A program made the translations under genes and the position numbers. This document shows positions 8,284 through 17,292 of a stretch of DNA of 64,000 nt, piece by piece (the first letter of the stretch is position 1; each line of letters starts with the position of its first letter). A model generated the notes under the pieces. It was given only the letters and a program-made list of their open reading frames with translations. It was not told the DNA's origin and searched no databases. The DNA lies in contig NZ_DS990393.1 of the NCBI RefSeq assembly GCF_000155475.1, positions 47,379 through 111,378 of the forward strand. The letters are read 5' to 3'. This stretch comes from Helicobacter cinaedi CCUG 18818 = ATCC BAA-847. Lineage in GTDB: Bacteria > Campylobacterota > Campylobacteria > Campylobacterales > Helicobacteraceae.

Positions 8284-10029
8284 TTGCTTGGCTTTGTGTT
8301 TATGGTTGCAGCTATTGTGAATTTCTACTACTTCCGCACTTATGGGAGCAAGATTGATATTTTTATCTTTGGGTTAAAAGATGATGATACTTTGGCGGTT
8401 TTGTCTATTATGTGGCAGGATTATCCTGTTGTTTTAGGGATTCTCGCTTCTTTACTTTGTGGCATTATCACACTTTTTGTTTATAAGATTCCACTTAAGA
8501 TTCATTTTTTAAAGCAGAAATTGCAGGTTTCGCTTCATACAATCGCATTTTTTATTTATATGCTTATTCATATTTGTTTTGTTATTTTAGTTTTTATCGC
8601 AGCTCGTGGCTCACTAGGGACATATCCTATTTCAGAAAACAATCATAATATCTCATCATTGCCCCTTCTTAATCATATCGCCACAAATCCTCTTATCGCA
8701 TTTGATTGGGCAAGGACAAATTATAAGCTTAATACGCATTTTGCAGAGCCTAACATACAAAAAGGTGAAATGTTGCAAGAAAAACTCTTTCCACTTCTGC
8801 ATACCACAGCAGATTCTAGCTTTTTACAAAGTAATCCGCCGCATATTATTGTAAATCTTATGGAGAGTTTTGGCACAAATATGCTTGTATATGACAATAA
8901 AGACACAAATGATTTGCTTGGCTCTTTGAGAAAACATTTTGAATCTGATTTTGTATTTTATCGCTTTTTAAGTGGGGCAAATGGCACGGCTGGTTCGTTT
9001 GTTGGACTTTTTTTCAATAGTCCAGATGCTCAAATCTCGCTTGGCAACGCAAAAAATATCAAACTCCCATATAATCCATTTGCCATATATGCAGATTCTG
9101 GTTATGAAGTCATCTATATTACTTCAGGCTATGCATCTTGGCGTGGCTTGGGGGATTATATTAAGATTCAAGGAGCGCACAAAGTCTATGATGCCATCAC
9201 ACTTATGGATAAATACCCTACAAGCAAACAAGATGTGAGTGCCTATGGTGTGCCTGATGAGTATGCCTACAAACTTGCGTTTGAGATTCTAAATAACGCC
9301 ACAAAGCCAATCTTTATCGCCATACTCACCACAAGCAATCACCCACCCTATCATCTCCCACACAACTACACTTTAAAACCCATTTCTTTGCCAGATGAAC
9401 TTCTCTTAAGACCTTCAAAAGAATCTCAAGCAAGGCTTGAGCTTGCCACAAAACTCTTTCAATACGCCAATAATGCGTTTGGGAAATTTATGGACAACAT
9501 TAAACAATCACATCTTGCAAAAAATACCATTGTAAGTGCCACGGGCGATCACCGCATAAGAGATTTTGGAAGCAATCCTAGCACAGATAAAGCCTTGTAT
9601 CATAGTGTGCCTTTATATCTCTATGTGCCACAAGCCTACAAAATAAATTTAACCTATGAACCCTCACGCACAGGCTCACATAAGGATATTGTCCCTACAC
9701 TCTATGAGCTAAGTCTTTCAAATACGACATATATGAGCCTTGGCGGAAGAAATATACTTGCCAAAATAGATAATGAAAAATATGCTTTTGGCTATAATCA
9801 GGCAGTATGGATTGATAAAAAGGGAATCTACCCAATCCCCACAGATATTGGCTATCTATGGCAAGATTCGCAAGTATCTAAAGATTCTAAAAAATATTTT
9901 GGACTACTCTCCTTGGATGAAAGCTTTGAACTAGGAGACAAAAAAGACTTTGCCACGCTTTATAACGAGCTGTTTAACTATTCTATCTCGTGGCAAATCC
10001 ACAATGCCAAAGAGAGTGAAAAGCAATAG
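8284..10029 (+). CDS. LTA synthase-family phosphoglycerol transferase/sulfatase-fold protein, main part
   Basis: This is the catalytic portion of an LtaS/MdoB-like enzyme, which transfers phosphoglycerol-type groups to a glycan or lipid at the outer face of the inner membrane. Three N-terminal helices (~1-18, 45-65, 78-105) lead into a periplasmic sulfatase-fold domain. Visible motifs are NLMESFGT (metal-binding Glu plus nucleophile-position Thr), LTTSNHPPYHLP, and the metal-binding TGDHRIRDF. The frame is open upstream to base 8200, so the ORF start used here is only the first TTG; translation normally begins at 7883 when the G tract is in register. Acceptor (LPS, periplasmic glucan, other) unknown. 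A minus-strand gene ends nine bases downstream. Confidence 0.88.
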   Translation: MLGFVFMVAAIVNFYYFRTYGSKIDIFIFGLKDDDTLAVLSIMWQDYPVVLGILASLLCGIITLFVYKIPLKIHFLKQKLQVSLHTIAFFIYMLIHICFVILVFIAARGSLGTYPISENNHNISSLPLLNHIATNPLIAFDWARTNYKLNTHFAEPNIQKGEMLQEKLFPLLHTTADSSFLQSNPPHIIVNLMESFGTNMLVYDNKDTNDLLGSLRKHFESDFVFYRFLSGANGTAGSFVGLFFNSPDAQISLGNAKNIKLPYNPFAIYADSGYEVIYITSGYASWRGLGDYIKIQGAHKVYDAITLMDKYPTSKQDVSAYGVPDEYAYKLAFEILNNATKPIFIAILTTSNHPPYHLPHNYTLKPISLPDELLLRPSKESQARLELATKLFQYANNAFGKFMDNIKQSHLAKNTIVSATGDHRIRDFGSNPSTDKALYHSVPLYLYVPQAYKINLTYEPSRTGSHKDIVPTLYELSLSNTTYMSLGGRNILAKIDNEKYAFGYNQAVWIDKKGIYPIPTDIGYLWQDSQVSKDSKKYFGLLSLDESFELGDKKDFATLYNELFNYSISWQIHNAKESEKQ

Positions 10030-10038
10030 AATCTTTGA

Positions 10039-10599
10039 CTAAGATTCTAAAAAATAGCTAATCCCAGCAAAGCCAAATAGCCCTAGATTTTTAAGCGTTT
10101 GGATATGAGATTTGTTTATCCCACCAAGTGCCACAATGTGAGAACGCAAGGATTTAGGGAGATTGCGTAAAGATTCTATGCCAAGGGGCTTACCTTTGTT
10201 TTGGCTAGGATATATGGGACTAAGGGTGCAGTAAGTCGCCCCAAGGGCAAGGGCGGATTTTACCTCTTCAATGCTATGAGCGCTGTAGCCTATGATTTTT
10301 TTATCTGCAAAATGGGATTTTAGCGGAGCGATAAAATCTAAAAAATGGGATTTTAAATGCAGCCCATCAAACCTTGTTGAGAGTTTTACAGCTTCAATGG
10401 GGTTTGTAAAAGACAGATTCAACAAAAGTGTTTTGTGAGACAAAGGGCGAGTAAGGCTTAAAAAATCATCAACAAATTCATCATCTTTATGGCGATACAT
10501 AAGCCAAGAAGCTGATTTTGCATATAATGGGAGCTTTTGCAAATACGCCCTGTCAATACAAGGCGTAATAAGAATAGGAGTGAAATTAGTGGTTTTCAT
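10039..10599 (-). CDS. thiamine phosphate synthase / TenI-like TIM-barrel protein
   Basis: This 186-residue protein belongs to the ThiE/TenI family; ThiE joins the pyrimidine and thiazole halves of thiamine. Family features are [19 protein letters not shown] (the usual S-x-H-x3-E region, ~98-116), [16 protein letters not shown] (~120-135) and ALGGI (~157-161). It is shorter than typical ThiE (~210), and the N-terminal pyrimidine-binding part is poorly conserved, so a TenI-like or partial role is possible. Its start overlaps the end of atpB by 14 bases, indicating translational coupling. Confidence 0.8.
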   Translation of the reverse strand: MKTTNFTPILITPCIDRAYLQKLPLYAKSASWLMYRHKDDEFVDDFLSLTRPLSHKTLLLNLSFTNPIEAVKLSTRFDGLHLKSHFLDFIAPLKSHFADKKIIGYSAHSIEEVKSALALGATYCTLSPIYPSQNKGKPLGIESLRNLPKSLRSHIVALGGINKSHIQTLKNLGLFGFAGISYFLES

Positions 10600-11266
10600 C
10601 CACGACTACTGCGCCGTGAATATACACATAAGTCAAAATCATAAACACAAATGCTTGAAGCAACGCCATAAAAGTAAGAATAGCAAAAGGTGCCACAGGC
10701 ACAACCCAAGGTGCAAGCATAAGCATAACAAGCAAGAACATATCATCACCCTTGATATTCCCAAAGAGACGGAAAGAAAGTGAGATAATACGAGAAAAAT
10801 GCGAGATCATCTCAACTGGAAGCATAAGCGGAGCAAGCCACCATACAGGTCCCATAAAGTGTTTAAAGTATTTAAAAACACCTTGAGTGCGTATCCCCTC
10901 AAAGTGATAGTAGAAAAACACGACAAGAGCTAAAACAAGTGTAAAGCTCCAGCTTGAAGTAGGAGATTCAAAGCCCGGAATAATGCCAATGGCATTGCCA
11001 AAAAAGACTAAAAATGCGATAGTCGCAGCAAGCGGAAAATATTTACGCGCAATCTCCTCGCCCACAATATCCTTAGCAAATGAGACAATCCCGGAAATAA
11101 CATATTCAAATACATTTTGTATGCCACTTGGGACAACCTGCATTCTGTGTGTAGCAACTCGTGCTAGAACCAAAATAATCACTGCCACAAGCAATGTATG
11201 AAACCCGATAATAAAATCGTGATCACCATTAATCAAACCAGCGAAAGTAAAAACTCTATTATCCAT
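10586..11266 (-). CDS. atpB: F0F1 ATP synthase subunit a
   Basis: This is the proton-channel subunit of the membrane F0 sector, which works with the c-ring. The 226-residue protein has five hydrophobic helices. The essential Arg sits in [14 protein letters not shown] (~138-151), and the C-terminal helix pair carries the conserved Gln-rich [15 protein letters not shown]. It is separate from the rest of the atp operon, as is usual in Campylobacterota. Length and start (ATG after a minus-strand AAAAGGC) fit the family. Confidence 0.95.
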   Translation of the reverse strand: MDNRVFTFAGLINGDHDFIIGFHTLLVAVIILVLARVATHRMQVVPSGIQNVFEYVISGIVSFAKDIVGEEIARKYFPLAATIAFLVFFGNAIGIIPGFESPTSSWSFTLVLALVVFFYYHFEGIRTQGVFKYFKHFMGPVWWLAPLMLPVEMISHFSRIISLSFRLFGNIKGDDMFLLVMLMLAPWVVPVAPFAILTFMALLQAFVFMILTYVYIHGAVVVDENH

Positions 11267-11339
11267 AATAATGCCTTTTTATGTAGATGGCTTGGATTAT
11301 GCCAAGTTTTTTGTTAGTTTTGCTTTAAACTCTTTAATT

Positions 11340-12416
11340 TTATAAAAACTTTTCATCAATGTGCCAAATATGCCACATAAACACAGCACATAAAATTCCC
11401 ATTGGAAGCAACAAGCCTACTTCAGGATACACAAGCCCAGCAACACTAAGTTGTGAGAGTGAATAAAACACGCCCCATATCGCTAACGCAACAATAATAC
11501 TCACAAAGCTAATCAAGGTAAGATTCCCGTATCTAGGCAAAGATGGAATATAATAGGCAATAATAGCAATACACAAAGGCACGAAAAATGGTATGACAAG
11601 CAACCCATAGAGAATCCCGCGTATTTTATCGGAACTGACATTTTGCCTTTTGGCGATTTTAAGCGAGGCAAAGGCATCAACAATAGAGGCAATAGGCTTA
11701 TCTTGTGCTATTGTTTCAAGCACTTTTGAGCTAAAACCTTTTAAAATCTCTAACTCTTCTTTCAAGCTTATATCCAAAGCCTTCTCTCCAAGCGTTGGAG
11801 AATTTGTAATATCCACGCTTTTAGCCTTTTTCAAAACCCATATATTTTTCTCAAAAAATGCCTCATTTGCCTCGTGATACGCCACAAGATTGCTATTTTC
11901 ATCTAGGGTAAAAACTTTAATGCCCTCTGCCCTTGCCTCACCATTAAACAACGGATAAAGTTTGCGGAGAAATATGTATTGATTGCCACTTTTTAATAGC
12001 AGATTCTCGCGTATATTTTGTGCGTTTTGATAGATAATAGATTCTGCATATTCCTTTGCATAGGCAAACGGCGTGGCATTTAACCCAATAAAACCCGCAG
12101 TCAGCAAACTTGAAATCAAAAGCAATGGTGCTAGAATCTGCCTTTTAGAATAGCCTAGAGCCATAAGAGCTGTGAGTTGTGAGCTTTTAAGAAATGCCAT
12201 ATAAAACATAATAGAACACAAAACAAGCGAAATAGGCAAAGTATAAGTGAGTGCAAAAACCCCATCATAAAACAAAAATAAAATCAGCAAATTTGCAGAA
12301 TCTGGCAACTCTTCAATATATTTAAGCGTATCAATGGCAAGAAAAAAGCCTTCCAATCCCAAAAAAATAATAAGAAAATATTTGAGATAATAAAACCCCA
12401 CAAAACGGATAAGCAT
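11340..12416 (-). CDS. LptF/LptG-family LPS export permease
   Basis: This is one of the two membrane subunits (YjgP/YjgQ family) that, with LptB, extract lipopolysaccharide from the inner membrane and pass it to LptC/LptA. The 358-residue protein has three N-terminal helices, a periplasmic beta-jellyroll domain (~125-260), then three C-terminal helices, the standard architecture. The coupling region ALMALGYSKRQI (~84-95) is visible. Its start overlaps the pth stop. The order rplY-pth-permease is shared with H. pylori as I recall (HP1496-1498). I cannot decide between LptF and LptG. Confidence 0.9.
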   Translation of the reverse strand: MLIRFVGFYYLKYFLIIFLGLEGFFLAIDTLKYIEELPDSANLLILFLFYDGVFALTYTLPISLVLCSIMFYMAFLKSSQLTALMALGYSKRQILAPLLLISSLLTAGFIGLNATPFAYAKEYAESIIYQNAQNIRENLLLKSGNQYIFLRKLYPLFNGEARAEGIKVFTLDENSNLVAYHEANEAFFEKNIWVLKKAKSVDITNSPTLGEKALDISLKEELEILKGFSSKVLETIAQDKPIASIVDAFASLKIAKRQNVSSDKIRGILYGLLVIPFFVPLCIAIIAYYIPSLPRYGNLTLISFVSIIVALAIWGVFYSLSQLSVAGLVYPEVGLLLPMGILCAVFMWHIWHIDEKFL

Positions 12417-13147
12417 TACTCGCCGCCCTTACGATTAGTTGCAAAACTAAAACTAGATTCTATTTTATGAGTTTCTAAAGGAATGTTTTTAGAATCTAAA
12501 GAGTTTGCAGAATCTTTAGTTTGCGATTTTTTGTTTTGTGCGGTTTGTTTAGAAGCATTTTGTCTTGCGTTGATACCAAAGCGACTTTGCAAAGCTGTCG
12601 CAACATCTTTTAGACTATCTTGCCCCATTTGTGCAAAACTCAAAATTGCCTCTTGCAGATGAGGCATAAGGGCGTGAAAACTCTCCATTTCTTGCAAACT
12701 AAAATCGCTTAGCACATAATCCACCACACTTTGTGTAGCACTCCTGCCAATACCAAAACGCAAACGCACATACTCATTTCCCATCGTGTTATCAATGGAT
12801 TTTAGCCCATTATGCCCACCGCTTGATCCTGCAAACTTAAAGCGAATATCACCAAAAGGAATGTCTAGTTCATCGTGGATAACAAGCACAGATGAAAGCT
12901 GAAAATACCGAGCAAAAGGGGCTACACTCTCCCCAGAAAGATTCATAAAAGTTTGAGGTTTTAAAAAATACAGCGTTTGATTATAGGCTTTTAGAATCCC
13001 AAGTTCAGCATTAAACTTCTTATCAAAAGCAAAATCAAAACCCAAAGCCTTTGATAAAAAATCAAGCACCATAAACCCGACATTATGCCGAGTTTTCTCG
13101 TATTTGACACCCGGATTACCAAGCCCTACAATAAGAAGGGCGGACAT
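12416..13147 (-). CDS. pth: peptidyl-tRNA hydrolase with C-terminal extension
   Basis: This enzyme cleaves peptidyl-tRNA released from stalled ribosomes and is essential in bacteria. The core (1-~190) has GLGNPGVKYEKTRHNVGF (catalytic His20 region), LKPQTFMNLSG, HDELDIPFGDIRFK (Asp) and SGGHNGLKSI. At 243 residues it is about 50 longer than usual. The extra C-terminal tail is polar (Lys, Gln, Asn, Ser), with DSANSLDSKN-like segments encoded around AGAATCT heptamers, and is unlikely to be catalytic. Overlaps with both rplY and the permease gene imply an operon. Confidence 0.95.
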   Translation of the reverse strand: MSALLIVGLGNPGVKYEKTRHNVGFMVLDFLSKALGFDFAFDKKFNAELGILKAYNQTLYFLKPQTFMNLSGESVAPFARYFQLSSVLVIHDELDIPFGDIRFKFAGSSGGHNGLKSIDNTMGNEYVRLRFGIGRSATQSVVDYVLSDFSLQEMESFHALMPHLQEAILSFAQMGQDSLKDVATALQSRFGINARQNASKQTAQNKKSQTKDSANSLDSKNIPLETHKIESSFSFATNRKGGE

Positions 13148-13683
13148 TATTTTGCTTTAATCACTCCAACTACTGCAACAGAAGGGCGATTTAGCACACT
13201 GACACCATCAAGCTGTGGCAAATCACGGATAAGGATAGAATCCCCTACATCTAAATCACTCACATCAAGTTCATAAGTATTAGGAAGCTTTTCAGCTGTG
13301 CATTTTACGCTAATACGCTTTGTGGAAATAAATAGCACACCTTTATTCTTAAGCCCCTTTGCACTGCCTTTTACGCTCACAGGAACTTTATATTTACTCA
13401 CTACGCCTTTTTGAGCTAAAAGCAAATCCACGTGGATAATCGTATTTGTAACAGGATCTTTTTGATACTCTTGAACCACAACATCTAAAGTCTTTCCATC
13501 GACTTTCACAGGGAAAATCAATGTGCTTTTGTGTTTCACCGCCTTGATAAAATCATTCAACTTAAAGGCACAATGGATATTCTCTTGCCCCTTGCCATAG
13601 ATGTTTGCAATTAGATAACCATCATTCCTCAAAGCCTTTGCTTGAGATTTTGAAATACTCTCTCTAATTTGTCCTTCTAACAT
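13147..13683 (-). CDS. rplY: 50S ribosomal protein L25 (Ctc form)
   Basis: This protein binds 5S rRNA in the large subunit. The 178-residue length means the long Ctc/TL5 form with a C-terminal beta domain. Visible features are an N-terminal L25 domain with [17 protein letters not shown] (~13-29) and [18 protein letters not shown] (~74-91), and a C-terminal TL5 domain from ~95. I chose the ATG at 13683 because it has an AAAGGA site; the frame extends to 13716, but that would place translation upstream of the RBS. It is the first gene of the rplY-pth-permease unit. Confidence 0.95.
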   Translation of the reverse strand: MLEGQIRESISKSQAKALRNDGYLIANIYGKGQENIHCAFKLNDFIKAVKHKSTLIFPVKVDGKTLDVVVQEYQKDPVTNTIIHVDLLLAQKGVVSKYKVPVSVKGSAKGLKNKGVLFISTKRISVKCTAEKLPNTYELDVSDLDVGDSILIRDLPQLDGVSVLNRPSVAVVGVIKAK

Positions 13684-13742
13684 TGCCAGTCCTTTTTGAA
13701 AATCTAAGGGTCGCATTATAGCTAAAAACCCTTAAATACACT

Positions 13743-15026
13743 TTATTCCCCGATATAAACTTGGCGAGGTCGTGTGATTCTTGTTGTTGGATCTTTGATA
13801 TGCTCTAGGAGTTGCGCACACCAGCCGGGCATTCTACCGATAACAAAAATAGGCGTAAAGAGTGAAACAGGAATCTTCAACGCAGAAAGAATGATTCCAG
13901 AGTAGAAATCCACATTTGGATAGAGATTTCTCTCCACAAAGTAGCTATCATTCAACGCCACTTCTTCCACTTTATGGGCTAAATCACTCAAGCGTGAATC
14001 CATTTTGATTCCCTTAGCGTCCAAGTCATCTTTAAGCTTTTTAAGAATCTTCGCACGCGGATCGTAGTTTTTATACACCCTATGCCCAAAGCCCATAAGC
14101 CTAAATGGATCATTTTTATCCTTTGCCTTAGCGATAAATTTATCCACATTTTTCGCATCGCCAATTTCATTAAGCATATCAAGCACTTTTTCATTTGCTC
14201 CGCCGTGTGCTGCTCCCCACAACGCATTGATCCCAGCACTCAACGCCGCATAAGGGTGTGCTCCGGTTGAAGCGACATTACGCACCGTTGTTGTGGAAGC
14301 ATTTTGTCCGTGATCAGCGTGAAGTGTGAAAATTTTATCCAATGCCTCAACCTCTAAAGGCGTAATTTCAGCCGGACCGCTAATTGTTTGCTTCATTTTT
14401 CCGCCCGGATACGCACGAAGCATATACAGGAAGTTTTCCACATAGCCACGCTCCACATCAGGGTAAATATATGGAATCCCAAGCGAATGTCTATACGCAA
14501 ACGCCACAAGCGTTGGAATCTTAGCAATAGCGCGTCTTGCCATTACTTGTCGCTCCTCTTCATTACTCATATCCAAGTGATGAAAGTGAAATGTAGAAAG
14601 AGCCGAAAGGGCAGCAGATAGATTTGCCATAGGGTGAGCAGTGTCCGGGAAAGCATTAAAGATATTAATAAGCCCCTCGTGCAGGAAACTCCTATGCATA
14701 AGCTCTATTTCAAACTCCTTAGATTCTGCACCATTATTTGGTGCATCACCTGTAATCAAAAGCTTACACACATCGGTAAATTGATACTTCTCTACAAGCT
14801 TTTGCAGCGGGAAGCCTTTATAGAGTAGCTCCCCCTCTTTACCATTAATGTAGCTAATCGTAGATTTACACCCAGCCGTTGAGCCATAGCCCGGATCATA
14901 AGAGAAAATATTTGTGCGTTCAAAAAGCTTGGAAAAATCCACCGCTTTTGGACCCCTCGTGCATTCAATCAGCTCAAAATCAAAGCTTTCTTTTGTTGCG
15001 TTATTTGTTAGCGTAATGGTTGCCAT
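13743..15026 (-). CDS. gltA: citrate synthase
   Basis: This enzyme condenses oxaloacetate and acetyl-CoA to citrate, entering the TCA cycle. The 427-residue hexameric type-II-like enzyme has catalytic His in [11 protein letters not shown] and in [11 protein letters not shown], and Asp in the FYSGI region (PNVDFYSG), with [14 protein letters not shown] binding substrate. Start ATG 15026 is preceded by AAAGGAGAT; a longer frame reaches 15098 without a site. It is followed 26 bases later by a separate gene (rplY) on the same strand, and preceded by ~250 bases of AT-rich intergenic DNA. Confidence 0.97.
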   Translation of the reverse strand: MATITLTNNATKESFDFELIECTRGPKAVDFSKLFERTNIFSYDPGYGSTAGCKSTISYINGKEGELLYKGFPLQKLVEKYQFTDVCKLLITGDAPNNGAESKEFEIELMHRSFLHEGLINIFNAFPDTAHPMANLSAALSALSTFHFHHLDMSNEEERQVMARRAIAKIPTLVAFAYRHSLGIPYIYPDVERGYVENFLYMLRAYPGGKMKQTISGPAEITPLEVEALDKIFTLHADHGQNASTTTVRNVASTGAHPYAALSAGINALWGAAHGGANEKVLDMLNEIGDAKNVDKFIAKAKDKNDPFRLMGFGHRVYKNYDPRAKILKKLKDDLDAKGIKMDSRLSDLAHKVEEVALNDSYFVERNLYPNVDFYSGIILSALKIPVSLFTPIFVIGRMPGWCAQLLEHIKDPTTRITRPRQVYIGE

Positions 15027-15245
15027 AACATCTCCTTTATGTAAGATTTGGAATCTAAATCGCCCTTTCATTATGGCACAAACACCCAATAAAGTCAAAA
15101 AAAAATTAAATTTTTATGCAAAACTGCCACCAAAAGTGTCAAATGATACATTCAGTCAAATCATATATGCTCACCGCAATAAATTCAAATAAACTTAATA
15201 TATTCTTAATTTAGCGATTTTTGCGGGGTTTTGCTGATTTTTTTG

Positions 15246-15251
15246 TATAAT
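15246..15251 (+). promoter_or_regulatory. -10 box TATAAT preceded by T7 G
   Basis: The run of seven T, then GTATAATAC, lies 30 bases before the following small gene. The 15027-15280 intergenic interval otherwise shows only AT-rich sequence and the divergent gltA 5' region. Confidence 0.6.
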
Positions 15252-15280
15252 ACACCAACAAATCAGCAAAAGGAGGAAAT

Positions 15281-15631
15281 ATGTCAAAGCATAAAGTTGT
15301 TTTAACAACCCAAGACAGAGAAGAACTCGCACCATTGCTAAATATCACAAAAGCCGAGCGAGAGCTTATGCCCAAAGAGATTTTAGAAAAGCTTGAACTC
15401 CTTGCCAAAGAGCAAGAAGAAGGCGGCTATCAAGATATTGAACAAATCATAGAAGAATCTTTGCAAATCGTAGAATCTCTTGAGCCAAATGCCGATGCTA
15501 GCGCACTTTATGAGACACATAAACGCTCACAGCTTAAAAGTTACATTTGGTGGAGAACACATTATCAAGTTTTCCTTGCTAGACGCAAAGCCCAACGCGC
15601 CAGACGCAAATGTCATAAAAAGAAAAAGTAA
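15281..15631 (+). CDS. small conserved-looking hypothetical protein with basic tail
   Basis: I do not recognise a family. The 116-residue protein has a strong RBS (AAAGGAGGAAAT before ATG) and its own promoter, so it is very probably expressed. The first ~75 residues are acidic and helical (LNITKAERELMPKEILEKLE and a following Glu-rich stretch). The C-terminus is a highly basic segment (RRKAQRARRKCHKKKK) after a YIWWRTHYQ aromatic patch. The acid-then-basic layout suggests nucleic-acid or ribosome binding, but that is a guess. A shared hairpin separates it from the convergent gene downstream. Confidence 0.75.
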   Translation: MSKHKVVLTTQDREELAPLLNITKAERELMPKEILEKLELLAKEQEEGGYQDIEQIIEESLQIVESLEPNADASALYETHKRSQLKSYIWWRTHYQVFLARRKAQRARRKCHKKKK

Positions 15632-15665
15632 TACATCTTAGATTCAAAATTTTCACTTCAAATAA

Positions 15666-15695
15666 GAGAGTGTAAGGTTTTCAAAGCACACTCTC
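15666..15695. terminator. bidirectional hairpin between convergent small genes
   Basis: Perfect 8-bp arms GAGAGTGT / ACACTCTC enclose a 14-nt loop. The hairpin overlaps the last codons of the minus-strand gene, and a partial T run (TTTT) lies in the loop. It is placed as a shared terminator. Confidence 0.45.
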
Positions 15696-16253
15696 GCACT
15701 CTACCAACATCTCCCCTTGTGCGTTGTAAAAATAATCCGTGCCTATGGCGTCTTCGTGGATTCTATGCTCTATCTTTACCCCATTTTCAAGCACAAACTC
15801 CACCACCCCGCCAATACTCGCACTCCCGGGCGTAGCACTTTGGACTGCTAAGACACTGCCCTTTGGCAAATGCTCTTTATACGATATCTCACGCCCATTT
15901 ATCCTAAAGTCCCCATACCCTTCATCATTAGGAAACCAATCATCAACGCTACTCTTATCATCCTTATGCCCTATCACACGCACATCTTTTACAGGCACTT
16001 CAAAAGCTAGAATCTCACTCTCATTCCCCCACGATAACGCCCTAACAAATATGACTTGCGGATATAAACTTTTAAGCCTACTCAACATAGATTCTATTTT
16101 ATCTGTGTCAAACCACTCCTTGCTTACACGCACAGCAAAGGCTTTTTGCTCTATCTGCTCTTGGGTAAGACATTTTTGCTTAGATTCCGCACCTCTAGCT
16201 TCCACTGCCACTATCGCCCAAAACACACATAGCATAATCACAATAAACCGCAT
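15681..16253 (-). CDS. exported hypothetical protein
   Basis: No family is recognised. The protein has about 190 residues and a clear signal peptide (MRFIVIMLCVFWAIVAVEARGA), so it should be periplasmic or secreted. The mature part has mixed alpha/beta character with three Cys (near residues 26, 98-100 none, and the C-terminal VECESVL). It includes a beta-rich stretch GSASIGGVVEFVLENGVKIEHR. I chose the ATG at 16253, with AAAGGGG five bases upstream; a GTG at 16259 is the other candidate. It lies between a convergent small gene and the hrgA-like gene. Role unknown. Confidence 0.75.
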   Translation of the reverse strand: MRFIVIMLCVFWAIVAVEARGAESKQKCLTQEQIEQKAFAVRVSKEWFDTDKIESMLSRLKSLYPQVIFVRALSWGNESEILAFEVPVKDVRVIGHKDDKSSVDDWFPNDEGYGDFRINGREISYKEHLPKGSVLAVQSATPGSASIGGVVEFVLENGVKIEHRIHEDAIGTDYFYNAQGEMLVECESVL

Positions 16254-16308
16254 AAGCACCCCTTTTTTTTATAGCTTCAACTATCCCTAAATTAAGATTG
16301 CAAAAAAC

Positions 16309-17097
16309 CTAACCCCTTAAGCCTTTCTCACTCAAATACCTATCCAAACTCTCATCATCTAGCACCTCATCATAATACTGCAGGACAATCCGCCTTTTAT
16401 CATTTGTCTGTATATCGCCATTTATCGTGTCAATAAACTCCCTAAAATCAGCGTTTTTATCCACTAGCATATCAATAGTTCTAAAATCCAAGTTTCTTAC
16501 TAACGATGGCAAAAGCACAGAAGATTCAGTAGGCTCTAGCTCTAGCTTTATAAGCCCAATGCCAAAGCTACTATGCAGCCGCCTTAGCTCATCAAACACT
16601 TCAGAATCTAGCTCTTCATACACCACCAAATACCCCTCATTTGCAAAGCTAGAGTTACTCACCGCCTGAAAGTAGCTCTCTTTCAAATTGCTAAAATCAA
16701 GTGAAACTTTTAGCTCAAAGGAGTAAATCTTAAAATCGCGGCGGTTTAGATTCTGACTTAGCTCTAGTGTTTCTCTCTCACTATAATCATTAAATGGAAA
16801 ATGCACACCCACAATATCGGGATAGTTCCACTTATCCTGCCCGCTTTGTGTCTTTTTACTCTTTTCGTGCTTAATAGTCTTTGCATACGCATCAAAATAA
16901 TCTTTTGCAAACCGCACAAACAGCGGGTGCAAATCCCGCTCGTGAAAGCCTCTGCCTTTTTGCTTTTCATAGTCTGTCTTGTTTGTTTGCATTATAGATT
17001 CTAATCCCTTTTGCAGCTCATTCTCTCTTGCTTTTAGCCAAAAGGTCGTGGGGTTAGTTGAAGCTTTCATAAAGATAGAATCTTGCTTATCTCGCAT
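16309..17097 (-). pseudogene. HrgA-like (COG2958) protein, main part, separated from its N-terminal domain by an in-frame stop
   Basis: The 262-residue frame resembles the C-terminal part of HrgA/COG2958 proteins, known from H. pylori where hrgA alternates with a restriction-modification locus. It contains the KGRGFHERDLHPLF motif, YPDIVGVHFP and FYSFELKVSLD-like core (IYSFELKVSLDF), suggestive of a PD-(D/E)xK-like fold with Asp and E-x-K residues. Directly upstream and in the same frame, separated by a single TAG, is a 55-codon frame encoding a HARE-HTH domain, which normally forms the N-terminus. Joined, they would be about 320 residues, the size I expect for HrgA. It is therefore either a nonsense pseudogene or a gene now split in two. 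Confidence 0.7.
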
Positions 17098-17103
17098 ATC
17101 TCT

Positions 17104-17271
17104 CTAAAGTCGGTCATATATCGTTTTAACTGTCTGTCGATTCGCATTTGCTAGATTCTTATCCAATCCTTTTTCTACCGCTATATCCCAAACCTGTCCC
17201 GCTTTAAGCGGAGCAGTCGCACTCTCTAGCACAGCCCTTGCCACTTCCAAATATGTCATTTTCTTTTGCAT
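17104..17271 (-). pseudogene. HARE-HTH (HB1/ASXL-type) N-terminal domain of the split hrgA-like gene
   Basis: A 55-codon frame starts at ATG 17271 and ends at TAG 17104-17106. Its product has the pattern of the HARE-HTH domain: MTYLEVARAVLES, PLKAGQVWDIA and NANRQTVKTIYDRL, a winged-helix-like domain thought to read DNA modification state. The stop is in frame with the ATG of the following ORF two codons later. Its start overlaps the end of purB by only a few codons (purB ends at 17293), so it is probably co-transcribed with purB. Confidence 0.7.
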
Positions 17272-17292
17272 TTTTATCCTTTTTCTTAGTCT

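Noticed and set aside
14388..15192. Several plus-strand reading frames across gltA and its upstream region
   Set aside because: Antisense to citrate synthase, no family signature, no good ribosome binding site.
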